A program made the translations under genes and the position numbers. Below, piece after piece: positions 19,901 to 27,322 of a stretch of DNA of 32,472 nt. The DNA is from Candidatus Martarchaeota archaeon (lineage in GTDB: Archaea > Micrarchaeota > Micrarchaeia > Micrarchaeales > CABMGC01). Numbering within the stretch: position 1 is the stretch's first letter; the number at the start of each line of letters is the position of its first letter. The DNA lies in the NCBI GenBank assembly GCA_023379055.1, contig JAMCSX010000014.1:1-32472 (forward strand), in the 5' to 3' direction. The notes under the pieces are model-generated. The model saw only the letters and a program-made list of their open reading frames with translations. It was not told the DNA's origin and searched no databases.

Positions 19901-21318
19901 ATGGATTTTTGTCACCAGTAGGTCTCTTTGAACAGCTTAGTGTTCTAGAATGGTTTACGACCCCAACCGGAAGTGAAGGAGTGACAAGTTCCCCGGGATA
20001 CTGCATTGATAAAGAATCGACAGTTCTGCCCACATTGCCACTTTTGGTTGTAGATAGACATCAGGTCGGGCAGAGAGAGGTCTTTGACTTATCGGTGGAC
20101 GGATTGCATACTTTCATAGCAGGCACAGTTGGTGTCCACAACTGCATCGGAAATAGCGGGCCACTGATTGACAAGCAGAGCGATGCGATAAACAGCAACG
20201 GCATTGCAGTTGCGTCGGTGCTCTCGGGCAACAGAAATTATGAGGCAAGGATACACAGGGACGTGCGCGCAAACTATCTTATGTCCCCCATGCTTCTCAT
20301 AGCATACGGAATTGCGGGCACAGTACTTAAGGACCTTACAAGTGAGCCTCTTGCAAAGAACGATCGCGGGGAGGAGGTCTACCTTAAGGACATATGGCCT
20401 ACAAGCAATGAGATATATGAGGCTGTGAAGAAGACAGTAAGCACAGACCTATTTGAGAGGGAGTACGGCAGCGGCATATCAGGAGTAAATCCCTACTGGA
20501 ACAGCCTGGACATTCCAAAAGGGGTTGAATATGCATGGAACGACAAGAGCACGTACATAAAGCTTCCGCCATTCTTTGAGGGATTCAATCCGAAGTCGCC
20601 AAGGAGGATAACTGGCATATATAATGCACGCATACTTGCGGTGTTCGGTGATTCGGTCTCGACTGACCATATCTCTCCTGCAGGGGCAATAGGAAAGGAC
20701 AGCCCTGCTGGAAGATATCTGATAGAGCATGGGGTGAATCCCCAGGATTTCAATACCTATGGATCAAGGAGAGGCAACCATGAAGTCATGATGCGCGGAA
20801 CGTTTGCGAACAACAGGATAAAGAACAAGATTATGAATGGAAAGGAAGGTGGATACACCATGCATTTTCCCGACATGAAGGAGATGAGCATATACGAAAC
20901 GGCAATGGCATACCGGAAGGAGGGGATTCCGCTTGTTGTGCTTGCAGGCAATGAATACGGATCTGGCAGTTCAAGGGACTGGGCAGCAAAAGGTCCTGCG
21001 CTGCTCGGCGTCAGGGCAGTAGTTGCAAAGGGATTTGAGAGAATACACAGAAGCAATCTGATAGGCATGGGAGTAATGCCCCTGCAGTTCTCTGACGGAG
21101 AGGATGCAGACTCGCTAGAAATAGATTATACCAAGCCCATAAGCATATCAATAAGCGAGGGCATGAAACCGCGGGACATGATAAAAATGAGGTACATGAA
21201 GCCGGATGGCGCTGAACACGAAGCCAGGCTTGTAAGCAGGATAGATACAGACGTTGAGATGGAGTACTATAGGGCAGGCGGAATACTTAACTATGTGATA
21301 AGCAATATATTCGGGTAA
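16963..21318 (+). CDS. acnA: Aconitate hydratase (AcnA/IRP type) containing an in-frame intein
   Basis: Exteins: [49 protein letters not shown] + [39 protein letters not shown]; start placed at ATG 16963 (ORF track gives TTG 16948). Confidence 0.95.
   Translation: [1451 protein letters not shown]
18577..20142 (+). mobile_element. Intein (522 aa) with LAGLIDADG homing endonuclease, inserted in aconitase
   Basis: Starts [19 protein letters not shown], block B-like [18 protein letters not shown] motifs [11 protein letters not shown] and [10 protein letters not shown], ends [20 protein letters not shown] followed by Cys+1. Confidence 0.95.
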
Positions 21319-21322
21319 TCTC

Positions 21323-22351
21323 ATGCCATTGAAAAAATCGTGGAGGGTCGCAGTGCTGCCTGGCGACGGCACCGGACCTGAGCTAATAGATGCGTCAATG
21401 CACGTTCTTGACGCGGTAAAGAAGAGGTTTGGCATAAGCATAACCACAAAAATTGGCGAGGCGGGGTTCCACTGCATGGAGAGGTACGGGACCAATCTTC
21501 CAGACAGTACTGTTAAGCTGCTGAAAGGCTCTGACTGCGCGATAAAGGGCCCTATGACAACGCCCGAAGGTGCAGGATCGGAGGTAAGCGCAGCCGTGAA
21601 GATGCGGAAGATGTTCGACCTCTACGCGAACGTCAGGCCTGCCAAGAACATGCCTGGAGTCGACAGCCTAAAAAAAGGAGTGGACCTGGTAATTGTGCGT
21701 GAGAATACCGAGGGAATGTACTCGGGACTGGACTTCATGGTCTCGAAGGACACTGCGATTGGATTGCGCGTCATAACAAGGAGGGCAAGCGAGAGAATAG
21801 GAAGGTTCGCGTTCGAACTGGCAATGAAGAGGAAAAGGCATCTTACGATAGTGCACAAGGGCAACATACTCAAGATGTCAGATGCGCTGTTCAAGGGCAC
21901 GATAATGGACCTTGCTGGAAGATACGTGAAGGTGGCGGTGGACGACGCGCATGTAGATGCGATGTCGCAGTGGCTGATAAAGGTGCCTGAGAGATATGAT
22001 GTAATAGTGACTGAAAACCTCTTCGGTGACATACTATCCGATGAATCAGCAATGCTGGTAGGCGGGCTTGGCACAGGCCCGTCAGCAAACATAGGCGACA
22101 ATTACGCAATGTTCGAGCCAATACACGGCTCCGCGCCCAAGTACACAGGCATGGACAGGATGAACCCGGTAGCAACGATAATGTCGATAAAGATGATGTT
22201 TGAGTGGATGGGATACAAAAATGCGGCAGCGGCGGTCGAAGTTGCAGTTCTGAAATCCATAAGGGACGGTGTCAAGACGGTCGATCTTGGAGGGAACAGC
22301 AAGGGACTGGAAGTTGGAAAGGAGATTGCAAGTAACGTGATGGAATATTGA
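21323..22351 (+). CDS. icd: Isocitrate/isopropylmalate dehydrogenase family, probable isocitrate dehydrogenase
   Basis: VLPGDGTGPELIDASMHVLDA, IVRENTEGMYSGLDF, ENLFGDILSDESAMLVGGLGTGPSANIGDNYAMFEPIHGSAPKYTG; substrate inferred partly from TCA gene context. Confidence 0.85.
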   Translation: MPLKKSWRVAVLPGDGTGPELIDASMHVLDAVKKRFGISITTKIGEAGFHCMERYGTNLPDSTVKLLKGSDCAIKGPMTTPEGAGSEVSAAVKMRKMFDLYANVRPAKNMPGVDSLKKGVDLVIVRENTEGMYSGLDFMVSKDTAIGLRVITRRASERIGRFAFELAMKRKRHLTIVHKGNILKMSDALFKGTIMDLAGRYVKVAVDDAHVDAMSQWLIKVPERYDVIVTENLFGDILSDESAMLVGGLGTGPSANIGDNYAMFEPIHGSAPKYTGMDRMNPVATIMSIKMMFEWMGYKNAAAAVEVAVLKSIRDGVKTVDLGGNSKGLEVGKEIASNVMEY

Positions 22352-22356
22352 GGCGT

Positions 22357-22370
22357 GCGGGATTTCCCGC
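22357..22370. terminator. Short GC hairpin after icd (GCGGGA TT TCCCGC)
   Basis: Perfect 6-bp inverted repeat with 2-nt loop just past the icd stop; not followed by a T-run. Confidence 0.3.
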
Positions 22371-22400
22371 TCCGGCTAACCCCAGATAAAGGGCCAGAAA

Positions 22401-22559
22401 ATGTCCTTTTCTGAAGTAATAAGACAGGTTGTGTTCAAAGGCGCCGGATCCGCAAAAGAAGAGGAGCCAGTAGCGAATCTCCTGGCAAAACTCGGCTTAC
22501 ACCAGTTAGATTATGCATCTGTAACGAACGCGGCTAGAATATCCCAACTCTTAGTCTAG
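22401..22559 (+). CDS. Small hypothetical protein (52 aa), MSFSEVIRQVVFKGAGSAKEEEPVANLLAKLGLHQLDYASVTNAARISQLLV
   Basis: Complete ATG-TAG ORF in the icd/secreted-protein gap, amphipathic composition, below the ORF-track length cutoff. Confidence 0.4.
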   Translation: MSFSEVIRQVVFKGAGSAKEEEPVANLLAKLGLHQLDYASVTNAARISQLLV

Positions 22560-22675
22560 GACAGGTGCCATATTGCACAAAAGAATATGCAGGAAAAACA
22601 GCGCATGTGGGATATTGCAGGACCCTGCTGATGACAAGACTTAAAAAATGTAATTACCATATTTGATGGATTGGC

Positions 22676-23812
22676 ATGCATGTTAAATATGGTATAGCGA
22701 TAGTCTCTGCAGCGATGCTGATCCTTCTTATAGGGACCGCATGGGCAGACGTTGCCATGCCCTGGGTCTCCAATGTTAGTGTCTCAACGTATAATCCTGC
22801 AATCCAGGCCCCAACATTCAGCCCTGCTGTGACTGAGAGTTCAGGCCCGGGATATTGGTGCACATATATTTCCAACTTTACTCCTGGAACGTCACAGACG
22901 ATTACTTTGCTGGATCAGACCTTTAATATACGCCTGTCTCTGGTAGGACCCAATTATCTCGTTGCACTGTGGATTAACAATCAGTCATATTCTGCACTTA
23001 GATATAATCACATATTGCTTGGCACAACAGGAGGAATAAACTATACCATGATACTAACAAATGCGTCATACACCCCGTCTGCGCAATCGGCAGCATTCTC
23101 TTTATGCGGTCGCAGCATTCTGAATTACTCCGTACAGAATGTTACTGTCGAAGCGTCATCTCTAAAAGGGGACTACAATGTTTCACTCCATCACTCAGTA
23201 TATCTTAATCCCAAACTCCTAGGTGCGTATGTAGTGTTGGCCTCCAATTCAACATCAAACTTAACAGAGGCTGTGCATGTCTCAGAATACATGGGATCGG
23301 TCCTGGCTTCAGGATATACGATGCTTAGCGCATTCAATGTATCAGTAATTCCAGGCAACGAAATAGTATCTAGAATAACTGCCGCGTATCAGTGCGCTGT
23401 GCCTGCTGCAAGGGTACAACCATTCGTGCTTGCAGGTAATAAATGGGAGAAGATACGGCAATTCAGCATAAACGCGAGTACGTGCCAGGCAAGCTTCTCT
23501 GTTGCAGGCGATCCGGTTGTGGGACTGTTTAAGTTTGTGGGACTACCCCCGATTACATCAATCCAAACTACCGTGCCGTATAGACTTGTGCAGATAAACA
23601 ATTACTCAAATCCGTATGCGGGGATTGGGGCGGCCATAAACGTATATGCAATTGACGTGATTGGACTGATAATAGCAGTTATAATAGTTATAGCATACGT
23701 ATACTGGGTCAAAGTAAGAAAGAGCCTTAGAAAGATTAGGAGAAAAACTGGCCGCGGAGGAAGGCACCAGGTCAAAAGAAGGGGTTATGCACACGAAGAG
23801 GCAGGGCTCTGA
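22676..23812 (+). CDS. Secreted membrane-anchored protein of unknown function
   Basis: N-terminal hydrophobic signal (YGIAIVSAAMLILLIGTAWA), many N-glycosylation-like NxS/T sites, C-terminal TM (VIGLIIAVIIVIAYVYWV) and basic cytoplasmic tail. Confidence 0.65.
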   Translation: MHVKYGIAIVSAAMLILLIGTAWADVAMPWVSNVSVSTYNPAIQAPTFSPAVTESSGPGYWCTYISNFTPGTSQTITLLDQTFNIRLSLVGPNYLVALWINNQSYSALRYNHILLGTTGGINYTMILTNASYTPSAQSAAFSLCGRSILNYSVQNVTVEASSLKGDYNVSLHHSVYLNPKLLGAYVVLASNSTSNLTEAVHVSEYMGSVLASGYTMLSAFNVSVIPGNEIVSRITAAYQCAVPAARVQPFVLAGNKWEKIRQFSINASTCQASFSVAGDPVVGLFKFVGLPPITSIQTTVPYRLVQINNYSNPYAGIGAAINVYAIDVIGLIIAVIIVIAYVYWVKVRKSLRKIRRKTGRGGRHQVKRRGYAHEEAGL

Positions 23813-23877
23813 AGGGATGTTGATCTTGGCTTGAAACAATGTTGCAGATCTGAAAACTGCTGACACGGTGTTAGAGT

Positions 23878-24546
23878 ATGACAAACGCATGCCTGCTAAG
23901 TGGCGGAAAGGATTCTACACTGGCATTACATAAGGCAATGGGACTTGGTATAGGCATGGATCTTTTAATAACCATGATCTCAAAGAGCAAAGAGAGCTAT
24001 ATGTTTCATTACCCGAATACGTCCTTTACAAAGCTTCAAGCAGAATCATTGGGAATGCGCCAGGTTTTTGCTGAGACTGAGGGAAAAAAGGAAGATGAAC
24101 TTGCGGATCTTGAGAATGTTTTGAAAAAGAATGATGTAGAATTGCTCGTCACAGGCGCGACATACAGCAGATATCAGGCAGACAGGATAAACAACATGTG
24201 TAAATCACTAGGAATAGAGCATCTCGCGCCGCTATGGCATATTGACCAGAAGGCAGAGCTTGAGGAGATAGCCAGGAACTTCAACGCAATAATAGTATCC
24301 GTTTCAGCAGAGGGAATGGACGAATCTTTTCTTGGTGCAACTATAGACAAGCGTATGATAGGCAGGCTGGAAATACTTCATGAAAAGTATGGAATAAACA
24401 TGATTTTTGAGGGTGGAGAGGCCGAGAGTTTTGTCCTAGATGCACCATTGTTTAAGAAAAGAATAAAGATAAATAAATCAAGAAAGGAGTGGCACGGAAA
24501 CCGCGGAATGTATATAATAGAGGATGCGGAACTTGAGGAAAAGTGA
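23878..24546 (+). CDS. dph6: Diphthine-ammonia ligase-like ATP pyrophosphatase
   Basis: CLLSGGKDSTLALHKAM PP-loop, LVTGATYSRYQADRINNMC, NMIFEGGEAESFVLDAPLF. Confidence 0.85.
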   Translation: MTNACLLSGGKDSTLALHKAMGLGIGMDLLITMISKSKESYMFHYPNTSFTKLQAESLGMRQVFAETEGKKEDELADLENVLKKNDVELLVTGATYSRYQADRINNMCKSLGIEHLAPLWHIDQKAELEEIARNFNAIIVSVSAEGMDESFLGATIDKRMIGRLEILHEKYGINMIFEGGEAESFVLDAPLFKKRIKINKSRKEWHGNRGMYIIEDAELEEK

Positions 24547-24548
24547 TT

Positions 24549-25106
24549 TTATTTCTTGAGCTGCCGGGACCATTCAGACAAGGCAGTTATCAGTTCGGTT
24601 ATTTTCTCCTTTGTCATTGGATCAATAAGTTTTCCGTTTGCATCCAATTTTTCGTGCACTGACGGTATTATTACTTCCGGCCGGTTTATTGGATGTATAT
24701 TAAGGAATACAAATGCCTGCCTCAGATGGTATTGCGCTCTGGATCCTCCGAGCATTCCTCCTGAAGAGCTCATCAAAGCCACGGGCTTCCCCTCAAACGA
24801 ATTGTCCCCGTATGGCCTTGAGACCCAGTCTATTGCATTTTTAAGGTATCCTGGAATAGAGTAGTTATATTCAGGGGTAGATATGAGTATTGCATCGGCA
24901 TCCTTTATCTTTTTCTTGAACATTGATACGGATTCTGGCGGAGTAGCCTCATGGTCCTGGTTAAATAAGGGGATGTCCTTTATGTCAAATATCTCTATGA
25001 CGGAATCCTTAGGTGCAAGCTCTTTTGCGGCATTGAGTATCGCTTTGCTATACGAACCCTTCCTAAAGCTGCCACCAAATCCCAGTATCTTAATCGGTAC
25101 GGCCAT
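24549..25106 (-). CDS. NADPH-dependent FMN reductase (flavodoxin-like)
   Basis: ILGFGGSFRKGSYSKAIL, ISTPEYNYSIPGYLKNAIDWVSRP. Confidence 0.88.
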   Translation of the reverse strand: MAVPIKILGFGGSFRKGSYSKAILNAAKELAPKDSVIEIFDIKDIPLFNQDHEATPPESVSMFKKKIKDADAILISTPEYNYSIPGYLKNAIDWVSRPYGDNSFEGKPVALMSSSGGMLGGSRAQYHLRQAFVFLNIHPINRPEVIIPSVHEKLDANGKLIDPMTKEKITELITALSEWSRQLKK

Positions 25107-25169
25107 CAGTTACAATTGATAGAAGAACAGAAATAAAAAGCATTGTATAGCAATCATATTGATGGGTTA

Positions 25170-26369
25170 ATGAAATTTTCGCAAAGAAGTAGATTTGCCG
25201 GGAATGTGATAGAGGAGGAGGATGCATTTGCAGCAGATCTCGTAAGATCAGGCAAGCAGATAATAAAGCTGAATAGGGGGGACCCGGTTGCGTACTTTCC
25301 CACACCAAAATACATTGTAGATGCATATATCCGTGCACTAAAATCTAGCAAGACAGGGTACTCGTTTCATGCCGGAGTGCCAGAGCTTAGGGAAGCGATA
25401 GCACTGAGGCACAAGAAGCTTTACAATCTTGACGTAGGCGCAGAAAGCGTAGTAGTTACGCAGGGTGTGAGCGAAGCGATAATATTCGTCAATTCAATGC
25501 TGGTTGATACGGGAAACAGGGCAGTAATATCCAGGCCATACTATCCCCTTTATTTATCCGGACTACAGATAAACGGAGGCGCCCCGGTATTCGCAGATTA
25601 TAGAAATGGTGAAATAGACGTTGATCTGCTGCGGAGAAGGATAGGCAGGACGAAGGGGATAAAATACATGATATTTGCAAATCCCAGCAATCCAACAGGG
25701 TCGGTAATGGAAAGGAAAACACTTAAGGAGATAGTAGACCTGGCAAATGATCTGAACATTCTCATAATAAGCGATGAGATATACGATGAGATACTTTACA
25801 ATAATTCAGAATTTACCAGCATATCAGAAGTATCCGGCGGAATTCCAGCAGTAATATTTGGAGGCGCATCTAAGTGTTTTGATGCAACAGGATTTAGGAT
25901 AGGCTATGCATTAATTCCCGGCGAAGATGAATTGTCATTGGAGATTAAAAAGACCATTGCAGATTATGCAAAGATGAGGCTTTCATCCAATACTACTGCG
26001 CAGTATGCATTTGCAGACGCGATAAAAGATGAAAAGAACCATAGGATAGCAATAAGAGGCATGGTAAATGAAATCTCTGAGAGAATCAATTTTGCTTATG
26101 ATCTAATCAGGGAAAGCCGCCGTATGGATATATCTGAAAGGCCGAGGGGGGCATTCTATCTGTTTCCTAAGGTGGATATAAAAGGCATGGATTTTAAAAA
26201 CGATAGAGATATGATACGAAAACTGTTGGTAGAAGAGGGCGTACAGATAACCAGAGGTTCGGGATTTGGGGCGCAGGATAACATAAGAATCGTGTCGCTA
26301 CCCCCAAAAGACATATTAGAGCTCGCAATCAGAAAGATAGATAAATTCTTAGACAGACATTCTAGGTAA
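25170..26369 (+). CDS. Class I/II PLP-dependent aminotransferase
   Basis: NPSNPTGSVMERKTLKEIV, ISDEIYDEILYN, FGGASKCFDATGFRIGYAL; start likely MKFSQRSRFAG. Confidence 0.9.
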   Translation: MKFSQRSRFAGNVIEEEDAFAADLVRSGKQIIKLNRGDPVAYFPTPKYIVDAYIRALKSSKTGYSFHAGVPELREAIALRHKKLYNLDVGAESVVVTQGVSEAIIFVNSMLVDTGNRAVISRPYYPLYLSGLQINGGAPVFADYRNGEIDVDLLRRRIGRTKGIKYMIFANPSNPTGSVMERKTLKEIVDLANDLNILIISDEIYDEILYNNSEFTSISEVSGGIPAVIFGGASKCFDATGFRIGYALIPGEDELSLEIKKTIADYAKMRLSSNTTAQYAFADAIKDEKNHRIAIRGMVNEISERINFAYDLIRESRRMDISERPRGAFYLFPKVDIKGMDFKNDRDMIRKLLVEEGVQITRGSGFGAQDNIRIVSLPPKDILELAIRKIDKFLDRHSR

Positions 26370-26440
26370 GGAGGCATCGTCTAATGGTAGGACAACACCC
26401 TTACACGGTGTGGGCCTGGGTTCGATTCCCTGTGCCTCCA
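26370..26440 (+). tRNA. tRNA-Val (anticodon TAC)
   Basis: GGAGGCA/TGCCTCC acceptor stem, ACACC-CTTACAC-GGTGT anticodon arm, GGGTTCGATTCCC T-arm; discriminator A, no encoded CCA. Confidence 0.95.
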
Positions 26441-27159
26441 TCTACTTTTAACGTCGGAGAATGTGGTTTCAGATTTACGGAATTTATATCCTCTTTTAAC
26501 AAAACTTTAGTATAATAATTAAATAGGCTAAATAAGAAATACATACAGAATATTGAGAGAGTTGTAGTGAACATAATCATTACATGTCCAACTCCAAGAC
26601 CTATAGTTATTAAATCAACTAGTGAAAAGAGTATCCCAAAGATAAGTATTTGATAAATTGTTAGAACACGTTTTTTATATCTATGTAGTTGTGCTGCCAT
26701 TAGTCCTGCAAAAATACTTTCTGCTATTATTACTGCCATAGCAATATTTTGAAAAGCTGAAGTATCGAAACCTGTTAAAAATATTTTTGAACTGCCGTAA
26801 AGTATAGCTACAATAATAGCTGTTGCAGTACTCAAATATAATGCTAGACTCAGATGTACATTTATGCTTCTTTTTAACCTTTGGTCTTCATTTAAATTTT
26901 GTTTTTTAATAATTCCATTCCATTCAAGAAATCCTTTTAAAGCATCAAGTCCAGTCCAATTTATAAGTAAATAAAAAGCAAACCCAACTGCAATAATAAT
27001 AACGCTCTCAAATAAGCCGTTTGAAGTTTGAGTATATGCTGCTGCGTATATGCCACCACATATTACCACTGAACTAACAATCATTAAGGCAAAGACTTGC
27101 ATTATCTGGTCAAATTCTTTTTCTGTTTTTTCATCTAGAAAACTTTTTACTTTTGCCAT
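26401..27159 (-). CDS. Multi-TM membrane protein (about 6 TM) of the integrated element, C-terminus antisense to tRNA-Val
   Basis: 252 aa, repeated hydrophobic segments; final residues GGTGNRTQAHTV encoded by the tRNA-Val complement. Confidence 0.7.
   Translation of the reverse strand: MAKVKSFLDEKTEKEFDQIMQVFALMIVSSVVICGGIYAAAYTQTSNGLFESVIIIAVGFAFYLLINWTGLDALKGFLEWNGIIKKQNLNEDQRLKRSINVHLSLALYLSTATAIIVAILYGSSKIFLTGFDTSAFQNIAMAVIIAESIFAGLMAAQLHRYKKRVLTIYQILIFGILFSLVDLITIGLGVGHVMIMFTTTLSIFCMYFLFSLFNYYTKVLLKEDINSVNLKPHSPTLKVDGGTGNRTQAHTV
26429..26440 (+). repeat. attachment-site direct repeat, copy 1 (tRNA-Val 3' end) CCTGTGCCTCCA
   Basis: Identical 12 bp at 28463-28474. Confidence 0.8.
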
Positions 27160-27163
27160 AAAA

Positions 27164-27319
27164 TCACATATTAATTCCTAAAAATACGAATACATAGTAC
27201 ATGAATAGAATACTTACCAATCCCAATAAAGATATTTTTACTATAGTTATTATAAATGTATACATTGTTTCTATATCTTCTGAATTCTCTATTTCTATAT
27301 CTTCTGAATTCTCTACCAT
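27164..27319 (-). CDS. Small single-TM protein (51 aa), MVENSEDIEIENSEDIETMYTFIITIVKISLLGLVSILFMYYVFVFLGINM
   Basis: ATG-TGA ORF in the gap between the integrase stop (27323) and the membrane-protein start (27159); not in the ORF track. Confidence 0.5.
   Translation of the reverse strand: MVENSEDIEIENSEDIETMYTFIITIVKISLLGLVSILFMYYVFVFLGINM
27268..27315 (-). repeat. Perfect 24-bp tandem repeat x2 (TTTCTATATCTTCTGAATTCTCTA on +)
   Basis: Two abutting identical units; encodes ENSEDIE(I/T) twice in orf51. Confidence 0.92.
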
Positions 27320-27322
27320 ATT

